Assembly (NCBI RefSeq): GCF_014596745.1
Contig: NZ_JABTCF010000010.1
Coordinates: 124,001 to 188,000, forward strand
DNA from: Maribacter aquimaris
GTDB lineage: Bacteria > Bacteroidota > Bacteroidia > Flavobacteriales > Flavobacteriaceae
Direction of reading: 5' to 3'
Length of the DNA stretch: 64,000 nucleotides
The notes beneath the pieces are model-generated. The model was not told the DNA's origin. It was given only the letters and a program-made list of their open reading frames with translations, and did not search any database. Below, piece after piece: positions 1 through 9,114 of the stretch. A program made the position numbers and the translations under genes. How positions within the stretch are numbered: position 1 is the stretch's first letter; each line of letters opens with the position of its first letter.

Positions 1-3000
1 CCATCGTCGCTATCCAAGTTGGTACGTAAGACAACGCCAACGACCGTATTTGATCCTGGGTTAATGGTAACCTCCCGTAGATGCCAATCATTGGCATTGT
101 TGTTTTGAGGGATTGCTGAAGTGGCAGCGCTACTGATTACAGTTCCAAAAGCATCCACAAGTTCGACAAGGACTTCTGGGTCATTGCCCGAAGCACCGTC
201 TATTAATAGGTTATAAGCATAAAAGGAAATTGTAATATCTTGGTTTGCCAGAACATCCAAACCGGTTCTGGACCATAAAACATTGTTATTGCCTGCTGAG
301 GTACTTACCCCAATGGCCATGAACCTACCATCCGTTAAGCCGGTATGGTCGTTAGGTGTTCTCCATGATGTATTAGGGTTGGTTACTGTATTTGTAACTG
401 CGTATTCGCCATTGACCAAAATACCGGTAGGACCTAAGTTGCAAGCAGTATCCGAACCATCTTGCGGTTCGTAACAATATCCCGGGCCTATTTCCCCTAT
501 TTTAGTGGTTATTCCTGTTCCAAAATCCTCCAAGAAAAGGGTGCTTTGATTAGGTGTGATAGCGCTGGAATACCCTACGGTAACCGTATGGGTCCCTGGG
601 GCTACATTATTGAATATGTTATTGTCCACAGGGGTATTGTCAGTGCTATTTAGACTATAGGTGTAGCTGAAGTCCGTAGTATTGCTCGGAGTAATGGTTA
701 TGGTACCCGATCCATCACAGTTATAGTCGATAGCATTGGTGAAACTTGGGTCGGACATAGGGGCATCTACGGTGATGCCCATGTCATAACTACAACCTAG
801 GTTATCCTTTATGGATAGGTTGTAAGTGCCTGCTGTCAATCGTTTTTCATTAGTACCGGTATAATTGGAACCGCCATCAAAACTATAAGTATATGGTGCT
901 TGACCGCCATTTGCATTTAATATTTTAACCAAGGCTCCCGAAGGGTCACAGGAAGCATTTTCTACGATTGCCGCGGAAGCTGTCAATCTAAAAGGTTGGT
1001 CTATTTCATACTCCTTTGTTCCAATACATCTCGATGTAGCTGATCCACTAGAATCCCTGACGGTAATCGTGTAGGAACCGCCACCTAAATTGGTAAATGT
1101 ATTTGTGGATTGGTAGTTGGCGCCACCATCCAAACTATATTCGTAAGGTGCCGTACCTCCACTTGCCGTTATGGTCAATGTTGATGTAGAAGAATCGGCG
1201 CAAACAATAGCGGTGTGAGACGCAGAAATGGTTACTGGACCCAAATCCTGTAAGGTTACACTATTTGATAGCGTACTACATCCATTGTCATCAAAAACGA
1301 TAAATACATAGTCATTGGCATCACTACTATCGGTAAATACGAAGTCGTTGGTAGTTTGAAGTTCGGAGGCTGGTACGTCTTCCGGACTTGTGTAAAGTCC
1401 AACCCCACCAATGCTCCAAATGGCCATGTCGTAATTTGGATCGGGGTTACCCCCACTAGGTGTTAAGGTTATCATACCTGAATTACAGGTAATGTTTTCA
1501 CTTACACTAGCCGTTAAATTAAGGGTAGGATATTCGTCTACGGTAATATTTTGAGTATCGGTACAACCATCCTCTGTTGTGGTAATGACAATATAGTCAT
1601 TAGGAGGAACACTATTAAACGTATAAGTATTGTCACTGATAGCAACCATTTCTTGGAAAAATGTTCCCGCACCACTATTGTTCCCGTCATCTAAACGAAG
1701 TTCATAACTATAATCTGGAAGTACATTCAAGGCTTGGATTGAAATGGTTCCAAAACCGCTACAGTCGGCTAGGGTTGTTTCAATATTTACCTTATAATCC
1801 ATTTCCTGGATACCGATATCCTCAGTTTCAAAAATACACGCATTGTCAATTGGATCTCCCGTTGTAGGGTCGAGGGTGGTAATTTGAACTTTATAGGTGC
1901 CACTAGTAGTAATATCGAAATTAGGACCGTTATCATCGGAAAAAGGAATAACAATACTTTCTGTGGTTGCATCTACAAGTTGATAACCATAACTAGAATT
2001 TGGATTTGTAATTCTGATGTTTCCAGAAGTATTACACAAAATATCCGAAGAAATATAATCTATATCCAATGTGTTTTTGTACACGTTGAAGTAAAAACGA
2101 CTGAAGCAACCATTTTCATAATTGATCACTACTCTGTATTTACCACTATCGGATACCGTATAATTATCCTGGATGGCAAGATCTGTCCAAGAACAACCAG
2201 AGTTGGTAGTTGCACAATCATCTTCTATGCCAGAGCAACTAGCTTCATCCAATTGTTGCCATACGATGCTTTCTGCATCGGTTATTCCCAATTGTAAAGT
2301 AGCTTCATCGTTTTCGCCGCATAGGAATATATGTGGCATTTCACTACCATCAATTGAACAGGATACGATTTCTCCTTGTAAATCATTATCCGTGTTTGCA
2401 TCTGAATTTACTTGGTTGAAGTATGTTATAATAGGGTTGGTCTGTGTTGACCCAAAACGTTCAACCGTTATCAGTTCAACTAAGTCAGAACATCCTGTTG
2501 CTCCACTTTTTTCAACGATGTAATTACCAACTTCCGTAATCACCAATGTGCTAGGGTCACTATCACCATCATCAATCGGTGTTTCCGAGGCATCTATTTG
2601 ACCGTTACCATTGGCGTCTATTGCCCATGTATATGTTGTAAATCCTGAACCTGCCGTTAAGGTAGCATCATCACCACATAGTTGTACTGTTCTGGCCGTA
2701 TTACAGCCTTGCAGGGTATTTGACAAACTGTTTGTGGCCACTGCGGTGGTGTCATTACAGGTGGGGGTCAGTATTGATCCCGGTTCATCGCTATAGGTAT
2801 TGGTGTTCGTAACCCCTTGATAGGTGGAGTATGCCAAATTTTCTATGGTGTTTGAACAGGCATTTACAAATTCGGAACAGTTGGAGGATAAGGTTACCGT
2901 TATCCGGATCGTATATTCAGGGTCGTTTACTTCTACTAAGCTATCCGGAATATCAAAGGTGATAATGTTGTTAACGGCATCGTGATCATACGTTACCCCG

Positions 3001-6000
3001 GTAGCACCTGTTATATCCACATCATCTACGGTTACATTGGCCGGTAGTATATCCCTAATGGTATAAGCCGTAGCATTATCGTTTCCTGTATTTTGGAATC
3101 GAAGGACATAATCAAAAGTATCACCTAGAGCGATCTCCTGTCCGTTAATATCGTTTGTTCCTAAATCTTCGGCCGTATTCCCTAAAGCGATTTCAGGGGC
3201 TAAAACCAAGGTGTACGATGCGCCTATTACGGCACCTGTATCCGGGTCAACCGCAGGTGTCCCGGTACCGTATTCACCACCATCACCACCATCTGCATTG
3301 TTGTCTTTGTAGAATTCATTGGCATCGGAACAACCATCGTCATCACTGTCCAAGTCAATATTGTTTGGGTACCCATCACCATCAGAATCAATACAGGTCT
3401 CGGGTACAAGAATGTTGATTTTGATATCATCGATAAAGTTACCCACGGAAATACTGCCATTGGCGGTAGATACGGCCTCAAAAATAAACACGGTATTGGT
3501 TTGGCCTACAGGTACGGTATAGGTTCCTGAATACTCCACCCAAGCCGTATTATCGGTGGTCATTGTTTCTTGTACTGTGGCACTGGCAAGATCAGCCCCG
3601 ATTCTCAACTGCATAACATCGGTACCAGCCCGTCCTCTATGTCTGACCGACCAACTCATTTCGGTACCTGGTGTCAAACATAGGTTTTGATATAATGCCC
3701 CATAGTTGTTGGCGTTAAGTTCGGCGTGTTGGTTACCGTCATATGAATTTACACCTAAGAAACCTGATTTCCATATTTCAATTTTTTTATCGGTCGCGGT
3801 CGTAAACCATCCTGGAACACTACTTTCATTGAGAATGGAAAAACTTGAAACATTGGGATCTTCAAAACTTTCGTTGAGTATGGATTCAAAGCAAAACGCC
3901 CCTTCGCATTCATCACTATCATAAATACCATCGTTATCGTCATCAACATCCACAATATCCACCACACCATCATTATCAAAATCATTGTGTACGATTATGC
4001 TGGCAGTAAGGATATCCTCCGTGATATTTTCATCTATTTGGTCTTGCGTATGGGAAACGGTATTGGTAACATTGATTAGGGGTGCGATATCAATTTCATC
4101 CCCTACTACTTCAAGTTCTAAAAACACCGGCACCCCTGGTTCCAATGTCCCAATGTTCCATACGGTCCCATTCCAAGTTCCTGTTGTGGTAGAAGCGCTA
4201 ACTAAAGTTAATCCGGATGGAATATTATCCGTAAGCTGGAGATTGGTTACAGGTTTAAAGTTTAAATTTTCTACCCTTATGGTGAAAGTTGCCGTTTCCC
4301 CTTCTACGATTTCCGGTTTGTCTACGGTTTTATTGACTACGATATCCCCTTCACAGTAGAAAACAGTAATTGATTGGGAATCATAGGTACAGGGTCCTTT
4401 GGTACCCCGAACATAATAGTCTCCCGCTGCAGTTGCAGCATAGTCATAGGAGTTTGCCCCTTCGATCAATTGCCCATCGAAATACCACTGATACGCATCG
4501 AAATTATCATCTGAGGCCTCAAAAATACTGGAACCAGCGAAGCATTCGCCTATAGTTCCCCCGTTAATTTTCAGCACTACCTCCGGTACGGTATCAAAAC
4601 CGGAAAAATAGCCAGCTACACCTTGGGCACCGTTATATCCGAAAAAACCTATAGCCATCGGCCCCGTTGAGGTTACGCTAATATCCCCATCAAGATTTGG
4701 TATAAAGAAAGTTTTCCAGTCCGAAGAACCCGCTACTGGGTCAGATGCGGGTTTGGTAACTTCCACACCATCTTCATATACCTTAATGTTGGCGTCCGGT
4801 GTGTTTACCGATGCGGTAATTGTCAATCCTCCAGTGACAGTGGTTCCTGCAATGTTTCGGATATCCGGAATGTTATCCATTACATCGGGTAACAAACAGT
4901 TTACGGGGGCCACAAAATTCAGTCCTTGTGTGTACAAGGCACTTGATCCTGCCATCGATTGATAAGCATATACATCCTTTGATGTTTGTACAAACATGTT
5001 TGCACCCGCTGTGTTAGAGGAATAATAGGAGCTAGGTATTTTGTAGTACTCACCATCATCTATGGTGGCTATTGGTGTTGAACTACCATTTACGAATATC
5101 TGAGTGTTATCGGCAATGGCTATGACCAGAGGAAATTCTGTAAGTCCATTCGTATTGCCATTACCCCTTACAAAAACATATTCCTTGCCTAATTTGTTTT
5201 CGGGTACAGGTTGGTCTATACCGGCATCCCTGTGGCTTTGGCCAGATTGACTGCCAAAGTTGATCATACCGTTACTGATAACGATATCCTTATTCGAATC
5301 GATTGAGGCGCCGATCCAACCATCCTCATGGGCTGGGGTCGGAGATGTGCCTATGTAGGTTTCAAAAACAAAAGACTCGTTGGCGTCCAATGTTATGGTA
5401 TACGAGTCGGCAGTAATACCAGCCCTGTCGTTACCTACCCTAAATTCGCAATTGGAATCATAACCCGATAATATTACCGTTGTATTGTCCTCAGTTGCCA
5501 TGATACCCAAGGTGTTGGATTTAGAAACATGACTACCTAGGTTAGGAACACCACCCCATTTGAATTTGGTGCCCATGGCTTGTCGACCCTTGGCGGTTAA
5601 GGAAGCAGCCTGTGAACCGGATTTCCCTCTATAGTTTACATAGAATTCCTTACCACTAGGGGATTCAAAACGTAATCCACTATTATCGAGTACAACCCCT
5701 GTATTGCTATTGTTTACTAGGGTAATGTTATTGTCTCCGTTGCCCAATGTCCAGACTGCGGGATTGAGATTGTCAATATTGAAGGAGTTTACAGGTGAGG
5801 TATTTGTTCCCCGATATACATTTACCGTAAAAGCGGCGGTTTCCGGAGTTGACAAATAGATGGCCTGATTTTGTATACCCTGATTATTCGCTCCCTGCTT
5901 TAAAGGTGGTAAATAATGCAGGTCACTTAACTGGGCAAACGTATTTAATGAGGTAAATAAAACAAATAATAACAGAAGAAGACTCCTATTGTTTTGTTGG

Positions 6001-6023
6001 TTGGTTCGAAGGGATATGTCCAC
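1..6023 (-). CDS. Giant secreted SprB-repeat adhesin (5' part, cut by window edge)
   Basis: The minus frame stays open from 6023 to the window edge, at least 2,007 codons, with the C-terminus outside. A TAG lies eight codons upstream, and the only usual start is GTG at 6023. A signal peptide follows, with a leucine run then NTFAQ near residue 33. Order: residues about 35-490 resemble an IgGFc-binding N-terminal domain (for example YVFVRGNG); an Ig-like segment; a DUF11 repeat at about 560-670; a calcium-type aspartate repeat (DDDNDGIYDSDE) near 700; a carbohydrate-binding-like module at about 715-865; a second Asp-rich repeat (DSDGDGYPNN) near 875; a second DUF11-like repeat at about 936-1048; then SprB-type repeats (GGTAPYEYSLDGG, GGQAPYTYSFDGG) from about 1,300 on. 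Such proteins are usually exported by type IX secretion and displayed for adhesion or gliding. The C-terminal sorting domain cannot be checked here. Confidence 0.85.
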   Translation of the reverse strand, partial: MDISLRTNQQNNRSLLLLLFVLFTSLNTFAQLSDLHYLPPLKQGANNQGIQNQAIYLSTPETAAFTVNVYRGTNTSPVNSFNIDNLNPAVWTLGNGDNNITLVNNSNTGVVLDNSGLRFESPSGKEFYVNYRGKSGSQAASLTAKGRQAMGTKFKWGGVPNLGSHVSKSNTLGIMATEDNTTVILSGYDSNCEFRVGNDRAGITADSYTITLDANESFVFETYIGTSPTPAHEDGWIGASIDSNKDIVISNGMINFGSQSGQSHRDAGIDQPVPENKLGKEYVFVRGNGNTNGLTEFPLVIAIADNTQIFVNGSSTPIATIDDGEYYKIPSSYYSSNTAGANMFVQTSKDVYAYQSMAGSSALYTQGLNFVAPVNCLLPDVMDNIPDIRNIAGTTVTGGLTITASVNTPDANIKVYEDGVEVTKPASDPVAGSSDWKTFFIPNLDGDISVTSTGPMAIGFFGYNGAQGVAGYFSGFDTVPEVVLKINGGTIGECFAGSSIFEASDDNFDAYQWYFDGQLIEGANSYDYAATAAGDYYVRGTKGPCTYDSQSITVFYCEGDIVVNKTVDKPEIVEGETATFTIRVENLNFKPVTNLQLTDNIPSGLTLVSASTTTGTWNGTVWNIGTLEPGVPVFLELEVVGDEIDIAPLINVTNTVSHTQDQIDENITEDILTASIIVHNDFDNDGVVDIVDVDDDNDGIYDSDECEGAFCFESILNESFEDPNVSSFSILNESSVPGWFTTATDKKIEIWKSGFLGVNSYDGNQHAELNANNYGALYQNLCLTPGTEMSWSVRHRGRAGTDVMQLRIGADLASATVQETMTTDNTAWVEYSGTYTVPVGQTNTVFIFEAVSTANGSISVGNFIDDIKINILVPETCIDSDGDGYPNNIDLDSDDDGCSDANEFYKDNNADGGDGGEYGTGTPAVDPDTGAVIGASYTLVLAPEIALGNTAEDLGTNDINGQEIALGDTFDYVLRFQNTGNDNATAYTIRDILPANVTVDDVDITGATGVTYDHDAVNNIITFDIPDSLVEVNDPEYTIRITVTLSSNCSEFVNACSNTIENLAYSTYQGVTNTNTYSDEPGSILTPTCNDTTAVATNSLSNTLQGCNTARTVQLCGDDATLTAGSGFTTYTWAIDANGNGQIDASETPIDDGDSDPSTLVITEVGNYIVEKSGATGCSDLVELITVERFGSTQTNPIITYFNQVNSDANTDNDLQGEIVSCSIDGSEMPHIFLCGENDEATLQLGITDAESIVWQQLDEASCSGIEDDCATTNSGCSWTDLAIQDNYTVSDSGKYRVVINYENGCFSRFYFNVYKNTLDIDYISSDILCNTSGNIRITNPNSSYGYQLVDATTESIVIPFSDDNGPNFDITTSGTYKVQITTLDPTTGDPIDNACIFETEDIGIQEMDYKVNIETTLADCSGFGTISIQALNVLPDYSYELRLDDGNNSGAGTFFQEMVAISDNTYTFNSVPPNDYIVITTTEDGCTDTQNITVDEYPTLNLTASVSENITCNSGMITLTPSGGNPDPNYDMAIWSIGGVGLYTSPEDVPASELQTTNDFVFTDSSDANDYVFIVFDDNGCSTLSNSVTLQDLGPVTISASHTAIVCADSSTSTLTITASGGTAPYEYSLDGGANYQSTNTFTNLGGGSYTITVRDSSGSATSRCIGTKEYEIDQPFRLTASAAIVENASCDPSGALVKILNANGGQAPYTYSFDGGSNYTGTNEKRLTAGTYNLSIKDNLGCSYDMGITVDAPMSDPSFTNAIDYNCDGSGTITITPSNTTDFSYTYSLNSTDNTPVDNNIFNNVAPGTHTVTVGYSSAITPNQSTLFLEDFGTGITTKIGEIGPGYCYEPQDGSDTACNLGPTGILVNGEYAVTNTVTNPNTSWRTPNDHTGLTDGRFMAIGVSTSAGNNNVLWSRTGLDVLANQDITISFYAYNLLIDGASGNDPEVLVELVDAFGTVISSAATSAIPQNNNANDWHLREVTINPGSNTVVGVVLRTNLDSDD

Positions 6024-6209
6024 GTGTGAATTAATTATGCTTTCCTACGAAAAAACCACCTTTTATTGGGATTTACAGATATTTGTTGCCAATGGGAAGA
6101 ATATATAGGTAAACGCTCGCGAATACGTAGTAATGGCTTTGGTGTAGATACCTGTTTTTTTGATAAAGAGCAGTATCCGTTTTTTGTATCTTTAGACAAA
6201 ACATTGGAG

Positions 6210-7292
6210 ATGATTGACGAAAAAATGATGTCGAAGAAGAAGCCGACCTATCCAGTCAGTAAAGCGTTGGAAGCTTATCTTGAAAGGTATAGTAGAAAAA
6301 TAGAGATACCTATTTGTTATGATGATTTGTTACGTTTTATTGGTTCCGTAGTGGTTTATGATTCCAATGATGAGGACACCCTTTGGGTAAGGGTCTATTA
6401 CAATGAATTTGACCGTCAAGAAATAGATACGAGTTTAAAGCGGGTGTACTCACTTTTACTCTCCGACGGAAGCGGGCATATTGACCAATATTTGAATGTT
6501 GACTCGGTTGACTACTGTACTTTCGGTAATTCCAAACCTTTTCGTATCAAGGTTAGGAATGTCCTTAACGATAATTTCACCTATTTCTATGTAAAGAAAG
6601 CCGATGCTTCAAGGATCTATGGTTTGGAATTGGAACATATGCTTTCCCCTTATAACCTGAATTTTATGGTGTATAAGGATACCTTGATCGAAGAACATAT
6701 TGCAGGAATTCCTGGGGATGTGTTCATCAAGGAGATGTTACCCAATTGTACTGAGATCGAAAAAGCCCAATTGGCCAAGGAGTTTGTGAAATTCAATGAA
6801 CGTTGTATGATTCGATTGTTGGGCGATATGCGCTCATACAACTATGTAATCGTGGCGACCCACGATTTTGATCATGTCGTGTATAGGATAAGAGCCATAG
6901 ATTTTGATCAACAATCCTTCGAGGGTAAATTGAATGTTTATCGTCCCCAGTTTTTCAAGGAGAATTATAAAATGGTCGAGCTGGTCCGTAATAAATTATT
7001 GAAAGATTCCATAGACCAGTACAAGTTGGAAGAAAGATCGATTGTCGCCAAACGAATCCTTAGTTCGGGAAACCGGATTAAATTGCTGGACAAAGTCTGT
7101 AAAAAAGATCACATATCCTTACCTGAAAATGTTGAAAAGCTTAAAGGGCAGATTTACGATTTAACCAAGGATATCCAATTTAAAAAATGTAAGACCATGG
7201 GGGAAATCCTGAATCTTGCCTTGGATTTTGTGAAACGTAACTATCAAGGGGTCAGTATGAAACAGATTCTTGAGCACAAGATCAAAATATAG
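6210..7292 (+). CDS. Conserved-looking protein of unknown function, possible kinase-like fold
   Basis: I do not recognise a named family. The frame can be extended to a TTG at 6066, but the 48 added residues look non-coding. ATG 6210 sits just after a near-match to the -7 element (TATCTTTA at 6187), so I prefer this start, giving about 360 residues. Visible features are VKKADASRIYGLELEHML, reminiscent of the beta3-lysine and helix-C region of aminoglycoside-kinase-like folds, then IAGIPGDVF, and later YRIRAIDFDQQ, which could be a DFD/DxD metal-binding segment. No signal peptide or membrane segment is seen. It is divergent from the giant adhesin and convergent with the nucleoid-protein gene, so it appears monocistronic. 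The kinase suggestion is inference only. Confidence 0.7.
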   Translation: MIDEKMMSKKKPTYPVSKALEAYLERYSRKIEIPICYDDLLRFIGSVVVYDSNDEDTLWVRVYYNEFDRQEIDTSLKRVYSLLLSDGSGHIDQYLNVDSVDYCTFGNSKPFRIKVRNVLNDNFTYFYVKKADASRIYGLELEHMLSPYNLNFMVYKDTLIEEHIAGIPGDVFIKEMLPNCTEIEKAQLAKEFVKFNERCMIRLLGDMRSYNYVIVATHDFDHVVYRIRAIDFDQQSFEGKLNVYRPQFFKENYKMVELVRNKLLKDSIDQYKLEERSIVAKRILSSGNRIKLLDKVCKKDHISLPENVEKLKGQIYDLTKDIQFKKCKTMGEILNLALDFVKRNYQGVSMKQILEHKIKI

Positions 7293-7448
7293 TCGGACTT
7301 CTTGAAATTTCAAATAATAAGTGTCAAATAACAAGTATCAAAAAACAAATTCTAAAAAACAAATAACAAGTATCAAATACCAAATTCCAAATTTCAAACT
7401 ACACGGTGTTCTTTTGGTGGTATTTGGGATTTAAAATTGGAGTAAGAT
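7293..7448. repeat. Low-complexity direct repeats between convergent genes
   Basis: An 18-bp unit, CAAATAACAAGTATCAAA, occurs exactly at 7325-7342 and 7360-7377, embedded in variants such as CAAATACC, CAAATTCC and CAAATTTC. A TATTTGGGATTT stretch at 7421 onward is roughly complementary to the CAAATACCAAATTCC part, so the transcript could fold. It lies between convergent stop codons and may act as a weak bidirectional terminator. Confidence 0.6.
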
Positions 7449-8507
7449 CTAGCTTTTTTCTTCTTTGTTGAAGTATACTAGATAGTAGTACATCTGACGC
7501 TCTTCGTCCCATCCTTTTTCAACGAATTTTTCTGCGGATTCCGGATTGATAAAATCCATTTTTATCTGGATGTTGGTATCCAGGTTGATGACGTTTTTTA
7601 TCTTCTTTCTCGCGTCGGATACGGCTTTGTTGGCGATATCAAAGGTAGAGACATCCTCAATACTGTATTTCGGTCCCTTTTCAACCTTATAGTGCTTAAA
7701 CTCGGGAATAAGTTCCGGATTTTCCAAAACCTCGTTCAAGAAGTTCGTTTCCTCAAAGGAATCGTTTTTCGCGAAATGGTTCACAGCCTTGTTCATAAAC
7801 AACACTTCCTGTTGTTTGTCCTCAGCAGGCAAGACAACATCCTTGGCGAAATTCTGGCAGAATTTCAAGTAGTTTTTGGTGTAGAAGTTTTCATCGGCCA
7901 GGGCATCAACATCCAAAAAATTCTCAAGCCAGTATTTGGCATCATACCGATTACTATCTACAGAAAGTACTTTGTATCCCTCTTCTTTGTTCACATTGAA
8001 AATCAGGCAGCCCTTATCCAATTTATTGATATTGATACCTTGTTGGATGACAATATCCAAGTTGCTTCCATTTTCCTCAAATTGTAGAAAATCATGCTTT
8101 AATTCACTTTTGAAGATACCAATGGCATCCACTTTTTTATTGTCAAGCACGACATCGGTCAGGTGAGCTACATAGACTTCCCCACTTTTGATATGCGGAT
8201 GGTTTGATTGGTCAAAAAGATGTGTTGCTATTCTTTTTGATTGATCATGGGCGCATGCGGGGTCATTGAATATTTCTGTTACGATCTTATGAATTTCATT
8301 AAACTCAACATCAACCTCATTGGTCAGTTTAAAATAATTTTCCTCTTTCTCCCTAAAGGGTTTGAAAAAATACTCTTTCAACAACCCTGTGGTCTCATCA
8401 TTAAGGATAAAGGGTTGTTCCGATAAAAATATACCTTCGTTTTTGTTCTTATTGCCAACGCGGTGCAAAGAAATACTTTCAATTTGGGTAGGGTATAGGT
8501 TTATCAT
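7449..8507 (-). CDS. Nucleoid-associated protein, NdpA/YejK family
   Basis: The 352-residue cytosolic product opens with a helix-poor segment containing SLHRVGNK, followed by FLSEQPF and LLKEYFFKPF, the usual N-terminal landmarks of the YejK/NdpA nucleoid-associated family (normally 330-350 residues). The middle carries GEVYVAHLTDVVLDNKKVDAIGIFKSE, a conserved stretch of this family, and the C-terminus has IKNVINLDTNIQIKMDF. E. coli YejK is associated with the nucleoid; the role in Bacteroidota is not defined. It is transcribed alone, flanked by repeat-rich spacers on both sides. The start ATG at 8507 fits the family length. Confidence 0.85.
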   Translation of the reverse strand: MINLYPTQIESISLHRVGNKNKNEGIFLSEQPFILNDETTGLLKEYFFKPFREKEENYFKLTNEVDVEFNEIHKIVTEIFNDPACAHDQSKRIATHLFDQSNHPHIKSGEVYVAHLTDVVLDNKKVDAIGIFKSELKHDFLQFEENGSNLDIVIQQGININKLDKGCLIFNVNKEEGYKVLSVDSNRYDAKYWLENFLDVDALADENFYTKNYLKFCQNFAKDVVLPAEDKQQEVLFMNKAVNHFAKNDSFEETNFLNEVLENPELIPEFKHYKVEKGPKYSIEDVSTFDIANKAVSDARKKIKNVINLDTNIQIKMDFINPESAEKFVEKGWDEERQMYYYLVYFNKEEKS

Positions 8508-8589
8508 CTCTAATTATGGGTTACGTGTTACGTGTTATTTGTTCAATGGATTTTTCTGAAGTCAATTTCAGAAAAGTGATCTAAGGGTC

Positions 8590-9087
8590 TTAATTCCAAT
8601 TTTCATCAAAATCCAGGTCATCATAGTTGTCAAAGGTATCGTCAAAATCGATTGACGTATTTTCCGCTTCGAATTTTCGTTCTGGTGGCGATTCGGGCAA
8701 CTCCCCAAAACTAAAAAGGACATTGGGATATGTTCGTCCAGGTTCTTCCTCAACAATATCGGCCAGTTCTACGAAGAACGTCCACATACTCAAGAAATCA
8801 TAAACATAAATAAGTTTAGGGGTTTTCTCGGTAAGAATATCCTCAAGAAAAGTTTCGTTCATTAACCGAAGATCGGAACCACTTTCATTCATATCGAACA
8901 AGGCGATTTCCTCATCTTGTTTCCAGTTTTCATCACAGGTGTAAAACGAGGCCATTTCATTACCCAAAAAGCCAAAGGACTGGGCAATGGTATTATGGAA
9001 TTCCTCCATTGAATTATGCGCCTCGATTTCAACATCCCGAAAGATATCCTCATGGGCATCCAAGATGATCCGGATTTTATATATCAT
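8590..9087 (-). CDS. pRiA4b ORF-3-like / IS1096 passenger-type protein
   Basis: A 165-residue acidic cytosolic protein. MIYKIRIILDAHEDIFRDVEI, then SMEEFHNTIAQSFGF, then MASFYTCDENW match the pattern of the plasmid pRiA4b ORF-3-like fold (also labelled IS1096 passenger TnpR-like), common as stand-alone genes in Bacteroidota. The C-terminus is strongly acidic (SIDFDDTFDNYDDLDFDENW). Despite the family name, no transposase or inverted repeats are nearby, so this is probably a resident gene of unknown function. ctaA ends 27 bp upstream on the same strand, so co-transcription is possible. Confidence 0.8.
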   Translation of the reverse strand: MIYKIRIILDAHEDIFRDVEIEAHNSMEEFHNTIAQSFGFLGNEMASFYTCDENWKQDEEIALFDMNESGSDLRLMNETFLEDILTEKTPKLIYVYDFLSMWTFFVELADIVEEEPGRTYPNVLFSFGELPESPPERKFEAENTSIDFDDTFDNYDDLDFDENWN

Positions 9088-9114
9088 TGACTCTATTTTT
9101 GAGAGAGTGCAAAG

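Noticed and set aside
283-4962. Many plus- and minus-strand short frames of 60-137 codons in the first 5 kb
   Set aside because: They run antisense or out of frame to the long open adhesin frame, which shows coherent domains. They carry no motifs.
6066-6209. Upstream extension of the orphan gene from TTG 6066
   Set aside because: The 48 added residues look non-coding, and a near-consensus -7 element lies just before ATG 6210. I prefer the shorter start, with some doubt.
7325-7377. Direct repeats suggestive of a small CRISPR array
   Set aside because: Only two exact copies with unequal, similar spacers and no cas genes; the repeats are low-complexity AT-rich text.
8590-9087. IS1096-passenger name suggesting a mobile element
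   Set aside because: No transposase, inverted repeats or target duplication are nearby; the family is widespread as a stand-alone gene.
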